A stretch of DNA of 64,000 nucleotides from Hydractinia symbiolongicarpus (Eukaryota; Cnidaria; Hydrozoa; Anthoathecata; Hydractiniidae): the NCBI RefSeq assembly GCF_029227915.1, contig NC_079888.1, forward strand, positions 11,145,001 to 11,209,000, in the 5' to 3' direction. A program made the translations under genes and the position numbers. Below the pieces are notes generated by a model that did no database searches, was not told the origin of the DNA, and worked only from the letters and a program-made list of their open reading frames with translations. Positions 38,801 through 53,549 of this stretch are shown one piece after another. The stretch's first letter is position 1, and each line of letters begins with the position of its first letter.

Positions 38801-39384
38801 ACACCGTCAACTACGCTTACAGGCATTTAAAGGCTGCGATATAGCTTTTTGCTGCGTAATAAAGGCCTTACACATAAATCACGTGGTTCCACGTGCCTGC
38901 GAAGGTTCCCAACAGAGTAGTCGCTCCACTCTCATTGGACTACGACGTTCCAAGTCGTTTTCCAGTGCGCCACTGTCTTATAACACCGTCAATACGTTTA
39001 CAGGCATTTAAAGGCTGTTATATGACCTTCTACGCCTAATAAAGGCCTTACACGTAAATCACGTGGTTCCACGTGCCTGCGCAGGTTCCCAACAGAGTAG
39101 TCGCTCCACCCTCATTGGACTACGACGTTCCAAGTCGTTTTCCGGTGTGCCATTGTCTTATAAATCCGTGAACTACATTTACAGACCTTTGAATGCTATT
39201 TTATATCCTTTTGCTGCCCTTACACGTAAACTACGTGGTTCCACGTGCCTGGGCAGGTTCTCAACGGTCTAGTCCTTCCATTCTTAATGGACTACGACGT
39301 TCCATGCCGTTTTCCAGTGCACCATTGTCCTTTAACACCGTCAACTTCGTTTACAGGCAATTAAAGGCTGTGATATAGCCTTCT

Positions 39385-41019
39385 ACGCCTAATAAAGGCC
39401 TTACACGTAAATCACGTGGTTCCACGTGCCTGCGCAGGTTCCCAACAGAGTAGTCGCTCCACTCTCATTTGACTACGATGTTCCAGGTCGTTTTCCAGTG
39501 CGTCAATGCTTTATAACACCATGAACAACATTTACAGACCTTTAACTGCTATTATATGTCCTTTTACGGCCTCTTATAAGCCTTACACGTAAACTACGTG
39601 GTTCCACGTGCCTGGGCAGGTTTACAACAGAGTAGTCCTTCCACTTTCAATGGACTACGTCGTCTCAAGTCGCTTTCCAGGGCGCTATTGTCTTATAACA
39701 CCGTCAACTACATTTACAAGTTCTTAAAGGCTGTTATATGACATTACACGGCCTACTAAAGGCCTTGCACGTAAATTACGTGGTTCCACGTGCCTGCGCA
39801 GGTTTACAACAGAGTAGTCGCTCCACTCTCATTGGACTACGACGTTTCAAGTCGTTTTCCACGGCGCCACTGTCTTATAACACCGTCAACTACGCTTACA
39901 GGCATTAAAAGGCTGCGATATAGCTTTTTGCTGCGTAATAAAGGCCTTACACATAAATCACGTGGTTCCACGTGCCTGCGAAGGTTCCCAACAGAGTAGT
40001 CGCTCCACTCTCATTGGACTACGACGTTCCAAGTCGTTTTCCAGTGCGCCACTGTCTTATAACACTGTCAATACGTTTACAGGCATTTAAAGGCTGTTAT
40101 ATGACCTTTTACGGCCTAATAAAGGCCTTACACATAATTCACGTGGTTACACGTGCCTGCGCAGGTTTCCAACAGAGTAGTCGCTCCACTGTCATTGGAC
40201 TACGTCGTCCCAAGCCGTTTTCCAGTGCGCCATTGTCCTATAACATCGTCAACTTTGTTTACAGGCAATTAAAGGCTGTGATATAGCCTTCTACGCCTAA
40301 CAAAGGCCTTACACGTAAATCACATGGTTCCACGTGCCTGCGCTGGTTTCCAACAGAGTAGTCGCTCCACTCTCATTGGACTACGACGTTCCAAGTCGTT
40401 TTCCAGTGCGTCAATGCTTTATAACACCATGAACAACATTTACAGACCTTTAACTGCTATTATATGTCCTTTTACGGCCTCTTATAAGCCTTACACGTAA
40501 ACTACGTGGTTCCACGTGCCTGGGCAGGTTTACAACAGAGTAGTCCTTCCACTTTCAATGGACTACGTCGTCTCAAGTCGCTTTCCAGGGCGCTATTGTC
40601 TTATAACACCTTCAACTGCATTTACAAGTTCTTAAAGGCTGTTATATGACATTACACGGCCTACTAAAGGCCTTGCACGTAAATTACGTGGTTCCACGTG
40701 CCTGCGCAGGTTTCCAACGGTCTAGTCCTTCCACTCTCGATAGACTGCATCGTCCCAAGTCGTTTTCCAGTGCGCCATTTTCTTATAACACTGTGAACTA
40801 CGTTTACAAGCCTTTAAAGGCTGTTATATGGCCTTTTACGGCCTAATAAAGGCCTTACACATAAATCACGCTGTTCCACGTGCCTGCGCAGGTTTCCAAC
40901 AGAGTATTCGCTCCAGTCTCATTGGACTACGGCCTTCCAAGTCGTTTTTGAGGGCGCCACTGTCTTATAACAACGTCAGCTACGCTTACAGGCAATTAAA
41001 GGCTGTGATATAGCCTTCT
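39385..41019 (+). repeat. 1635-bp tandem duplication, copy 1
   Basis: Repeats at an offset of 1635 bp (nine monomers less 3 bp). The private variant CATTTGACTACGATGTTCC occurs at about 39467 and 41102, and AGGCATTAAAAGGC at about 39900 and 41535, in no other place noticed. The last about 300 bp (40705-41019) has no counterpart at the end of copy 2. Confidence 0.85.
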
Positions 41020-42340
41020 ACGCCTAATAAAGGCCTTACACGTAAATCACGTGGTTCCACGTGCCTGCGCAGGTTCCCAACAGAGTAGTCGCTCCACTCT
41101 CATTTGACTACGATGTTCCAGGTCGTTTTCCAGTGCGTCAATGCTTTATAACACCATGAACAACATTTACAGACCTTTAACTGCTATTATATGTCCTTTT
41201 ACGGCCTCTTATAAGCCTTACACGTAAACTACGTGGTTCCACGTGCCTGGGCAGGTTTACAACAGAGTAGTCCTTCCACTTTCAATGGACTACGTCGTCT
41301 CAAGTCGCTTTCCAGGGCGCTATTGTCTTATAACACCGTCAACTACATTTACAAGTTCTTAAAGGCTGTTATATGACATTACACGGCCTACTAAAGGCCT
41401 TGCACGTAAATTACGTGGTTCCACGTGCCTGCGCAGGTTTACAACAGAGTAGTCGCTCCACTCTCATTGGACTACGACGTTTCAAGTCGTTTTCCACGGC
41501 GCCACTGTCTTATAACACCGTCAACTACGCTTACAGGCATTAAAAGGCTGCGATATAGCTTTTTGCTGCGTAATAAAGGCCTTACACATAAATCACGTGG
41601 TTCCACGTGCCTGCGAAGGTTCCCAACAGAGTAGTCGCTCCACTCTCATTGGACTACGACGTTCCAAGTCGTTTTCCAGTGCGCCACTGTCTTATAACAC
41701 TGTCAATACGTTTACAGGCATTTAAAGGCTGTTATATGACCTTTTACGGCCTAATAAAGGCCTTACACATAATTCACGTGGTTACACGTGCCTGCGCAGG
41801 TTTCCAACAGAGTAGTCGCTCCACTGTCATTGGACTACGTCGTCCCAAGCCGTTTTCCAGTGCGCCATTGTCCTATAACATCGTCAACTTTGTTTACAGG
41901 CAATTAAAGGCTGTGATATAGCCTTCTACGCCTAACAAAGGCCTTACACGTAAATCACATGGTTCCACGTGCCTGCGCTGGTTTCCAACAGAGTAGTCGC
42001 TCCACTCTCATTGGACTACGACGTTCCAAGTCGTTTTCCAGTGCGTCAATGCTTTATAACACCATGAACAACATTTACAGACCTTTAACTGCTATTATAT
42101 GTCCTTTTACGGCCTCTTATAAGCCTTACACGTAAACTACGTGGTTCCACGTGCCTGGGCAGGTTTACAACAGAGTAGTCCTTCCACTTTCAATGGACTA
42201 CGTCGTCTCAAGTCGCTTTCCAGGGCGCTATTGTCTTATAACACCTTCAACTGCATTTACAAGTTCTTAAAGGCTGTTATATGACATTACACGGCCTACT
42301 AAAGGCCTTGCACGTAAATTACGTGGTTCCACGTGCCTGC
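41020..42340 (+). repeat. 1635-bp tandem duplication, copy 2 (partial)
   Basis: Matches 39385-40705 almost base for base, including the odd CACCTTCAACTGCATTTAC (about 42241, as at 40607). It departs at about 42340 into the CCACGGCGCC family. The very low divergence points to a recent event, or to an assembly error. Confidence 0.8.
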
Positions 42341-44704
42341 GCAGGTTTACAACAGAGTAGTCGCTCCACTCTCATTGGACTACGACGTTTCAAGTCGTTT
42401 TCCACGGCGCCACTGTCTTATAACACCGTCAACTACGCTTACAGGCATTTAAAAGCTGCGATATAGCTTTTTGCTGCGTAATAAAGGCCTTACACATAAA
42501 TCACGTGGTTCCACGTGCCTGCGAAGGTTCCCAACAGAGTAGTCGCTCCACTCTCATTGGACTACGACGTTCCAAGTCGTTTTCCAGTACGCCACTGTCT
42601 TATAACACCGTCAATACGTTTACAGGCATTTAAAGGCTGTTATATGACCTTTTACGGCCTAATAAAGGCCTTACACATAAGTCACGTGGTTCCACGTGCC
42701 TGCGCAGGTTTCCAACAGAGTAGTCGCTCCACTGTCATTGGACTACGTCGTCCCAAGCCGTTTTCCAGTGCGCCATTGTCCTATAACACTGTGAACTTCG
42801 TTTACAGGCCTTTAAAGGCTGTTATATGACCTTTTACGGCCTAATAAAAGCCTTACATGTAAACTACGTGGTGCCACGCGCCTGCGCAGGTTTCCAACGG
42901 TATAGTTTTTCCGCTCTCAATGGACCAGGACGATCCATGTCGTTTTCCAGAGCACCATTGTCTTATAAAACCGTGAACTGCATTTACATATCTTTAAATG
43001 CTGCGATATAGCTTTTTGCTGCCTAATAAGGGCCTTACACATAAATCAGGTGGTTCCACGTGCCTGCGAAGGTTCCCAACAGAGTAGTCGCTCCACTCTC
43101 ATTGGACTACGACGTTCCAAGTCGTTTTCCAGTGCGCCACTGTCTTATAACACCGTCAATACGTTTACAGGCATTTAAAGGCTGTTATATGACCTTTTAC
43201 GGCCTAATAAAGGCCTTACACGTAAATCACATGGTTCCACGTGCCTGCGCAGGTTTCCAACAGAGTAGTCGCTCCACTGTCATTGGACTATGACGTTCTA
43301 AGTCGTTTTCCAGGGCGCCATTGTCTTATAACACCGTGAACTACGTATACAGGCTTTTAAAGGCTGTTATATGACCTATTACGGCCTAATAAAGGCCTTA
43401 CATGTAAACTACGTGGTGTCACGCGCCTGCGCAGGTTTCCAACGGTCTAGTCACTCCACTCTCATTGGACTACGACGTTCAAAGTCGTTTTCCAGGGCGC
43501 CATTGTCCTATAACACTGTGATCTTTGTTTACAGGCTTTTAAAGGCTGTTATATTACCTTTTAAAAGCCTTACATGTAAACTACATGGTTCCTCGCGCCT
43601 GCACAGGTTCCCAACGGTCTAGTACATCCAATCTCAACGGTCTTGATGTCCCAAATCGTTTTCCAGTGCGCCGTTGTCTTATAACACCAACGACTACGTT
43701 TAAAGAACTTTAAAGGCTGTTATATGACCTTTTACGGAATCATAAAGGCCTTCCACATAAACTACGTAGTTCCATGTGCCTGCGCAGGTTTGCAACAGAG
43801 TAGTCGCTCCACTCTCATTGGACTACGACGTTTCAAGTCGTTTTCCACGGCGCCACTGTCTTATAACACCGTCAACTACGCTTACAGGCATTTAAAGGCT
43901 GCGATATAGCTTTTTGCTGCGTAATAAAGGCCTTACACATAAATCACGTGGTTCCACGTGCCTGCAAAGGTTCCCAACAGAGTAGTCGCTCCACTCTCAT
44001 TGGACTACGACGTTCCAAGTCGTTTTCCAGTGCGCCACTGTCTTATAACACCGTCAATACGTTTACAGGCATTTAAAGGCTGTTATATGACCTTTTACGG
44101 CCTAATAAAGACCTTACACATAAGTCACGTGGTTCCACGTGCCTGCGCAGGTTTCCAACAGAGTAGTCGCTCCACTGTCATTGGACTACGTCGTCCCAAG
44201 CCGTTTTCCAGTGCGCCATTGTCCTATAACATCGTCAACTTTGTTTACAGGCAATTAAAGGCTGTGATATAGCCTTCTACGCCTAACAAAGGCCTTACAC
44301 GTAAATCACATGGTTCCACGTGCCTGCGCAGGTTTCCAACGGTCTAGTCACTCCACTCTCATTGGACTACGACGTTCAAAGTCGTTTTCCAGTGCGCCAT
44401 TGTCCTATAACACCGTCAATACGTTTACAGGCATTTAAAGGCTGTTATATGACCTTGTACGACTAATAAAGGCCTTACACCTAAATCACGTGGTTCCATG
44501 TGCCTGCGCAGGTTCCCAACAGAGTAGTCGCTCCACCCTCATTGGACTACGACGTTCCAAGTCGTTTTCCGGTGTGCCATTGTCTTATAAATCCGTGAAC
44601 TACATTTACAGACCTTTGAATGCTATTTTATATCCTTTTGCTGCCCTTACACGTAAACTACGTGGTTCCACGTGCCTGGGCAGGTTCTCAACGGTCTAGT
44701 CCTT

Positions 44705-47700
44705 CCATTCTTAATGGACTACGACGTTCCATGCGTTTTCCAGTGCACCATTGTCCTTTAACACCGTCAACTTCGTTTACAGGCAATTAAAGGCTGTGAT
44801 ATAGCCTTCTACGCCTAATAAAGGCCTTACACGTAAATCACGTGGTTCCACGTGCCTGCGCAGGTTCCCAACAGAGTAGTCGCTCCACTCTCATTGGACT
44901 ACGACGTTCCAGGTCGTTTTCCAGTGCGTCAATGCTTTATAACACCATGAACAACATTTACAGACCTTTAACTGCTATTATATGTCCTTTTACGGCCTCT
45001 TATAAGCCTTACACGTAAACTACGTGGTTGCACGTGCCTGGGCAGGTTCCCAACAGAGTAGTCGCTCCACTCTCATTGGACTACGACGTTTCAAGTCGTT
45101 TTCCACGGCGCCACTGTCTTATAACACTGTCAACTACGCTTACAGGCATTTAAAAGCTGCGATATAGCTTTTTGCTGCGTAATAAAGGCCTTACACATAA
45201 ATCACGTGGTTCCACGTGCCTGCAAAGGTTCCCAACAGAGTAGTCGCTCCACTCTCATTGGACTACGACGTTCCAAGTCGTTTTCCAGTGCGCCACTGTC
45301 TTATAACACCGTCAATACGTTTACAGGCATTTAAAGGCTGTTATATGACCTTTTACGGCCTAATAAAGGCCTTACACATAAGTCACGTTATTCCACGTGC
45401 CTGCGCAGGTTTCCAACAGAGTAGTCGCTCCACTGTCATTGGACTACGTCGTCCCAAGCCGTTTTCCAGTGCGCCATTATCCTATAACACTGTGAACTTC
45501 GTTTACAGGCCTTTAAAGGCTGTTATATGACCTTTTACGGCCTAATAAAAGCCTTACATGTAAACTACGTGGTGCCACGCGCCTGCGCAGGTTTCCAACG
45601 GTCTAGTTTTTCCGCTCTCAATGGACCAGGACGATCCATGTCGTTTTCCAGAGCACCATTGTCTTATAAAACCGTGAACTGCATTTACATATCTTTAAAT
45701 GCTGCGATATAGCTTTTTTCTGCCTAATAAGGGCCTTACACATAAATCAGGTGGTTCCACGTGCCTGCGAAGGTTCCCAACAGAGTAGTCGCTCCACTCT
45801 CATTGGACTACGACGTTCCAAGTCGTTTTTCAGTGCGCCACTGTCTTATAACACCGTCAATACGTTTACAGGCATTTAAAGGCTGTTATATGACCTTCTA
45901 CGCCTAATAAAGGCCTTACACGTAAATCACGTGGTTCCACGTGCCTGTGCAGGTTTCCAACAGAGTAGTCGCTCCACTGTCATTGGACTACGTCGTCCCA
46001 AGCCGTTTTCCAGTGCGCCATAGTCCTATAACATCGTCAACTTTGTTTACAGGCAATTAAAGGCTGTGATATAGCCTTCTACGCCTAACAAAGGCCTTAC
46101 ACGTAAATCACATGGTTCCACGTGCCTGCGCAGGTTTCCAACAGAGTAGTCGCTCCACTGTCATTGGACTATGACGTTCTAAGTCGTTTTCCAGGGCGCC
46201 ATTGTCTTATAACACCGTGAACTACGTATACAGGCTTTTAAAGGCTGTTATATGACCTATTACGGCCTAATAAAGGCCTTACATGTAAACTACGTGGTGT
46301 CACGCGCCTGCGCAGGTTTCCAACGGTCTAGTCACTCCACTCTCATTGGACTACGACGTTCAAAGTCGTTTTCCAGGGCGCTATTGTCCTATAACACTGT
46401 GATCTTTGTTTACAGGCTTTTAAAGGCTGTTATATTACCTTTTAAAAGCCTTACATGTAAACTACATGGTTCCTCGTGCCTGCACAGGTTCCCAACAGTC
46501 TAGTACATCCAATCTCAACGGTCTTGATGTCCCAAATCGTTTTCCAGTGCACCGTTGTCTAATAACACCAACGACTACGTTTAAAGAACTTTAAAGGCTG
46601 TTATATGACCTTTTACGGAATCATAAAGGCCTTCCACATAAACTACGTAGTTCCATGTGCCTGCGCAGGTTTCCAACGGTCTAGTTTTTCCGCTCTCAAT
46701 GGACCAGGACGATCCATGTCGTTTTCCAGAGCACCATTGTCTTATAAAACCGTGAACTGCATTTACATATCTTTAAATGCTGCGATATAGCTTTTTGCTG
46801 CCTAATAAGGGCCTTACACATAAATCAGGTGGTTCCACGTGCCTGCGAAGGTTCCCAACAGAGTAGTCGCTCCACTCTCATTGGACTACGACGTTCCAAG
46901 TCGTTTTCCAGTGCGCCACTGTCTTAAAACACCGTCAATACGTTTACAGGCATTTAAAGGCTGTTATATGACCTTTTACGGCCTAATAAAGGCCTTACAC
47001 ATAAGTCACGTGGTTCCACGTGCCTGCGCAGGTTTACAACAGAGTAGTCCTTCCACTTTCAATGGACTACGTCGTCTCAAGTCGCTTTCCAGGGCGCTAT
47101 TGTCTTATAACACCGTCAACTACATTTACAAGTTCTTAAAGGCTGTTATATGACATTACACGGCCTACTAAAGGCCTTGCACGTAAATTACGTGGTTCCA
47201 CGTGCCTGCGCAGGTTTACAACAGAGTAGTCGCTCCACTCTCATTAGACTACGACGTTTCAAGTCGTTTTCCACGGCGCCACTGTCTTATAACATGGTCA
47301 ATACGTTTACAGGTTATTTAAAGGCTGTTATATGACCTTTTACGGCCTAATAAAGGCCTTACACATAAGTCACGTGGTTCCACGTGCCTGCGCAGGTTTC
47401 CAACAGAGTAGTCGCTCCACTGTCATTGGACTACGTCGTCCCAAGCCGTTTTCCAGTGCGCCATTGTCCTATAACATCGTCAACTTTGTTTACAGGCAAT
47501 TAAAGGCTGTGATATAGCCTTCTACGCCTAACAAATGCCTAACACGTAAATCACATGGTTCCACGTGCCTGCGCAGGTTTCCAATAGAGTAGTCGCTTCA
47601 CTGTCATTGGACTATGACGTTCTAAGTCGTTTTCCAGGGCGCCATTGTCTTATAACACCGTGAACTACGTATACAGGCTTTTAAAGGCTGTTATATGACC

Positions 47701-50700
47701 TATTACGGCCTAATAAAGGCCTTACATGTAAACTACGTGGTGTCACGCGCCTGCGCAGGTTTCCAACGGTCTAGTCACTCCACTCTCATTGGACTATGAC
47801 GTTCAAAGTCGTTTTCCAGGGCGCCATTGTCCTATAGCACTGTGATTTTTGTTTACAGGCTTTTAAAGGCTGTTATATTACCTTTTAAAAGCCTTGCATG
47901 TAAACTACATGGTTCCTCGCGCCTGCACAGGTTCCCAACGGTCTAGTACATCCAATCTCAACGGTCTTGATGTCCCAAATCGTTTTCCAGTGCGCCGTTG
48001 TCTTATAACACCAACGACTACGTTTAAAGAACTTTAAAGGCTGTTATATGATCTTTTACGGAATCATAAAGGCCTTCCACATAAACTACGTAGTTCCATG
48101 TGCCTGCGCAGGTTTACAACAGAGTAGTCGCTCCACTCTCATTGGACTACGACGTTTCAAGTCGTTTTCCACGGCGCCACTGTCTTATAACACCGTCAAC
48201 TACGCTTACAGGCATTTAAAGGCTGCGATATAGCTTTTTGCTGCGTAATAAAGGCCTTACACATAAATCACGTGGTTCCACGTGCCTGCGAAGGTTCCCA
48301 ACAGAGTAGTCGCTCCACTCTCATTGGACTACGACGTTCCAAGTCGTTTTCCAGTGCGCCACTGTCTTATAACACCGTCAATACGTTTACAGGCATTTAA
48401 AGGCTGTTATATGACCTTTTACGGCCTAATAAAGGCCTTACACATAAGTCACGTGGTTCCACGTGCCTGCGCAGGTTTCCAACAGAGTAGTCGCTCCACT
48501 GTCATTGGACTACGTCGTCCCAAGCCGTTTTCCAGTGCGCCATTGTCCTATAACATCGTCAACTTTGTTTACAGGCAATTAAAGGCTGTGATATAGCCTT
48601 CTACGCCTAACAAAGGCCTTACACGTAAATCACATGGTTCCACGTGCCTGCGCAGGTTTCCAACAAAGTAGTCGCTCCACTCTCATTGGACTACGACGTT
48701 CCAAGTCGTTTTCCAGTGCGCCACTGTCTTATAACACCGTCAATACGTTTACAGGCATTTAAAGGCTGTTATATGACCTTCTACGCCTAATAAAGGCCTT
48801 ACACGTAAATCACGTGGTTCCACGTGCCTGCGCAGGTTTCCAACAAAGTAGTCGCTCCACTCTCATTGGACTACGACGTTCCAAGTCGTTTTCCGGTGTG
48901 CCATTGTCTTATAAATCCGTGAACTACATTTACAGACCTTTGAATGCTATTTTATATCCTTTTGCTGCCCTTACACGTAAACTACGTGGTTCCACGTGCC
49001 TGGGCAGGTTTACAACAGAGTAGTCCTTCCACTTTCAATGGACTACGTCGTCTCAAGTCGCTTTCCAGGGCGCTATTGTCTTATAACACCGTTAACTACA
49101 TTTACAAGTTCTTAAAGGCTGTTATATGACATTACACGGCCTACTAAAGGCCTTGCACGTAAATTACGTGGTTCCACGTGCCTGCGGAGGTTTACAACAG
49201 AGTAGTCGCTCCACTCTCATTGGACTACGACGTTTCAAGTCGTTTTCCACGGCGCCACTGTCTTATAACACCGTCAACTACGCTTACAGGCATTTAAAAG
49301 CTGCGATATAGCTTTTTGCTGCGTAATAAAGGCCTTACACATAAGTCACGTGGTTCCACGTGCCTGCGCAGGTTTCCAACAGAGTAGTCGCTCCACTCTC
49401 ATTGGACTACGACGTTCCAAGTCGTTTTCCAGTGCGCCACTGTCTTATAACACCGTCAATACGTTTACAGGCATTTAAAGGCTGTTATATGACCTATTAC
49501 GGCCTAATAAAGGCCTTACATGTAAACTACGTGGTGTCACGCGCCTGCGCAGGTTCCCAACAGAGTAGTCGCTCCACCCTCATTGGACTACGACGTTCCA
49601 AGTCGTTTTCCGGTGTGCCATTGTCTTATAAATCCGTGAACTACATTTACAGACCTTTTAATGCTGTTTTATATCCTTTTGCTGCCCTTACACGTAAACT
49701 ACGTGGTTCCACGTGCCTGGGCAGGTTCTCAACGGTCTAGTCCTTCCATTCTTAATGGACTACGACGTTCCATGCCGTTTTCCAGTGCACCATTGTCCTT
49801 TAACACCGTCAACTTCGTTTACAGGTAATTAAAGGCTGTGATATAGCCTTCTACGCCTAATAAAGGCCTTACACGTAAATCACGTGGTTCCACGTGCCTG
49901 CGCAGGTTCCCAACAGAGTAGTCGCTCCACTCTCATTGGACTACGTCGTCTCAAGTCGCTTTCCAGGGCGCTATTGTCTTATAACACCGTCAACTACATT
50001 TACAAGTTCTTAAAGGCTGTTATATGACATTACACGGCCTACTAAAGGCCTTGCACGTAAATTACGTAGTTCGACGTGCCTGCGCAGGTTTACAACAGAG
50101 TAGTCGCTCCACTCTCATTGGACTACGACGTTTCAAGTCGTTTTCCACGGCGCCACTGTCTTATAACACCGTCAACTACGCTTACAGGCATTTAAAGGCT
50201 GCGATATAGCTTTTTGCTGCGTAATAAAGGCCTTACACATAAATCACGTGGTTCCACGTGCCTGCGAAGGTTCCCAACAGAGTAGTCGCTCCACTCTCAT
50301 TGGACTACGACGTTCCAAGTCGTTTTCCAGTGCACCACTGTCTTATAACACCGTCAATACGTTTACAGGCATTTAAAGGCTGTTATATGACCTTTTACGG
50401 CCTAATAAAGGCCTTACACATAAGTCACGTGGTTCCACGTGCCTGCGCAGATTTCCAACAGAGTAGTCGCTCCACTGTCATTGGACTACGTCGTCCCAAG
50501 CCGTTTTCCAGTGCGCCATTGTCCTATAACATCGTCAACTTTGTTTACAGGCAATTAAAGGCTGTGATATAGCCTTCTACGCCTAACAAAAGCCTTACAC
50601 GTAAATCACATGGTTCCACGTGCCTGCGCAGGTTTCCAACAGAGTAGTCGCTCCACTCTCATTGGACTACGACGTTCCATGTCGTCTTCCAGTGCACCAA

Positions 50701-53549
50701 TGCCTAATAACACCGTGAACAACATTTACAGACCTTTAAATGCTATTATATGTCCCTTTACAGACTCATAGATGCCTTACACCTAAATTACGTGGTTCCA
50801 TGTGCCTCCGCATGTTTCCAACTGTCTAGTCCTTCCAATCTCAACGGACTACGACGTGTGAAATCATTTTCCATTGCGCCAATGCTTTATAACACCTTGA
50901 ACTACGTTTACAAGCCTTTAAAGGCTGTTTTATGACCTTTTACGGCCTAATAAAGGCTTTACACATAAATCACGTGGTTCCATGTGCCTGCGCAGGATTC
51001 CAACAGAGTAGTCGCTCCACTGTCATTGGACTATGACGTTCCAAGTCGTTTTCCAGGGCGCCACTGTCTTATAACACCGTGAACTACGTTTACAGGCTTT
51101 AAAGGCTGCGATATAGCTTTTTGCTGCCTAATAAAGGCCGTACACGTAAGTCACGTGGTTCCACGTGCCTGCGAAGGTTCCCAACAGAGTAGTCGCTCCA
51201 CTCTCATTGGACTACGACGTTCCAAGTCGTTTTCCAGTGCGCCACTGTCTTATAACACCGTCAATACGTTTACAGGCATTTAAAGGCTGTTATATGACCT
51301 TTTACGGCCTAATAAAGGCCTTACACATAAGTCACGTGGTTCCACGTGCCTGCGCAGGTTTCCAACAGAGTAGTTGCTCCACTGTCATTGGACTACGTCG
51401 TCCCAAGCCGTTTTCCAGTGCGCCATTGTCCTATAACATCGTCAACTTTGTTTACAGGCAATTAAAGGCTGTGATATAGCCTTCTACGCCTAACAAAGGC
51501 CTTACACGTAAATCACATGGTTCCACGTGCCTGCGCAGGTTTCCAACAGAGTAGTCACTCCACTCTCATTGGACTGCGACGTTCAAAGTCGTTTTCCAGG
51601 GCGCCATTGTCCTATAACACTGTGAACTTCGTTTACAGGCCTTTAAAGGCTGTTATATGACCTTTTACGGCCTAATAGAAGCCTTACATGTAAACTACGT
51701 GGTGCCACGCGCCTGCTCAGGTTTCCAACGGTCTAGTTTTTCCGCTCTCAATGGACCAGGACGATCCATGTCGTTTTCCAGAGCACCATTGTCTTATAAA
51801 ACCGTGAACTGCATTTACATATCTTTAAATGCTGCGATATAGCTTTTTGCTGCCTAATAAGGGCCTTACACATAAATTAGGTGGTTCCACGTGCCTATGC
51901 AGGTTTCCAACAGAGTAGTCGCTCCACTCTCATTGACTACGACGTTCCAAGTTGTTTTTCAGGGTGCCACCGTATTATAACACCGTCAACTACATTTACA
52001 GGCATTTAAAGGCTGCGATATAGCTTTTTGCTGCCTAATAAAGGCCTTAAACATAAATCACGTGGTTCCACGAGCCTGTGCAGGTTCGCAACGGTCTAGT
52101 CCTTCCATTCTCAATAGACTGCGTCATCCCAAGTCAATTTCCAGTGTGCCATTGTCTTATAACACATTGAACTACGTTTACAGGCTTTTAAAGGCTGCGA
52201 TATAGCTTTTTGCTGCCTAATAAAGACCTTACACGTAAGTCACGTGGTTCCACGTGCCTGCGCATGTTTCCAACTGTATAGTCCTTCCAGTCTCAACGGA
52301 CTACGACGTGTGAAATCATTTTCCATTGCGCCAATGCTTTATAACACCGTGAACTACGTTTACAAGCCTTTAAAAGCTGTTATATGGCCTATTACGGCCT
52401 AATAAAGGCCTTACATGTAAACTACGTGGTTCCACGCGCCTGCGCAGGTTTCCAACGGTCTAGTCGCTCCACTCTCATTGGACTATGACGTTCTAAGTCG
52501 TTTTCCAGGGCGCCATTGTCTTATAACACTGTGAACTTCGTTTACAGGCTTTTAAAGGCTGTTATATTACCTTTTAAAAGCCTTACATGTAAACTACATG
52601 GTTCCTCGCGCCTGCACAGGTTCCCAACGGTCTAGTACATCCAATCTCAACGGTCTGGATGTCCCAAATCGTTTTCCAGTGCGCCATTGTCTTATAACAC
52701 CAACGACTACGTTTAAAGAACTTTAAAGGCTGTTATATGAACTTTTACGGAATCATAAAGGCCTTACACATAAATTACGTAGTTCCACGTGCCTGCGCAG
52801 GTATCCAACGGTCCAGTCTTTCCACTCTCAATGGACTACGACGTTCATTGTCGTCTTCCAGTGCACCATTGCCTAATAACACCGTGAACAACATTTACAG
52901 ACCTTTAAATGTTATTATATGTCCCTTTACAGACTCATATATGCCTTACACCTAAATTACGTGGTTCCACGTGCCTCCGCATGTTTCCAACTGTCTAGTC
53001 CTTCCAATCTCAACGGACTACGACGTGTGAAATCATTTTCCATTGCGCCAATGCTTTATAACTCCTTGAACTACGTTTACAAGCCTTTAAAGGCTGTTTT
53101 ATGACCTTTTACGGCCTAATAAAGGCTTTACACATAAATCACGTGGTTCCATGTGCCTGCGCAGGTTTCCAACAGAGTAGTCGCTCCACTGTCATTGGAC
53201 TATGACGTTCCAAGTCGTTTTCCAGGGCGCCACTGTCTTATAACACCGTGAACTACGTTTACAGGCTTTTAAAGGCTGCGATATAGCTTTTTGCTGCCTA
53301 ATAAAGGCCGTACACGTAAGTCACGTGGTTCCACGTGCCTGCGAAGGTTCCCAACGGTCTAGTCCTTCCATTCTCATTGGACTACGACGTTCCAAGTTGT
53401 TTTCCAGGGCGCCATTGTCCTATAACACCGTCAACTACGTTTACAGGCATTTAAAGGCTGCGATATAGCTTTTTGCTGCCTAATAAAGGCCTTAAACATA
53501 AATCACGTGGTTCCACGTGCCTGCGCAGGTTCGCAACGGTCTAGTCCTT
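44705..53549 (+). repeat. Large satellite segmental duplication, copy A (8.85 kb)
   Basis: Starts with the private one-base deletion TTCCATGCGTTTTCC (near 44730), shared with copy B at about 53575. Matches to copy B are at offsets 8845 (44705 to about 47035), 9741 (to about 49010) and 10104 (to the end). The two steps mean A lacks 896 bp at 47028-47035 and 363 bp at or just before 49010 relative to B. The A/B joint near 53550 lies in CAACGGTCTAGTCCTTCC, a run shared by the two variants joined there. Confidence 0.9.

Larger units (their letters stand above)
35881..44704 (+). repeat. Satellite domain with private variants, 35.9-44.7 kb
   Basis: About 49 monomers dominated by families little seen to the left. 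One has TTTTCCACGGCGCCACTG in place of CCAGGGCGCC (first near 35898). One has a one-base loss, CGTCAATACG for CGTCAACTACG. One is a 13-bp-short monomer, TATATCCTTTTGCTGCCC. Local repeat spacings of about 1622 bp (36012 to 37634), 1439 bp (37220 to 38659) and 897 bp (38296 to 39193) reflect overlapping tandem exchanges. No gene is seen. Confidence 0.93.
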
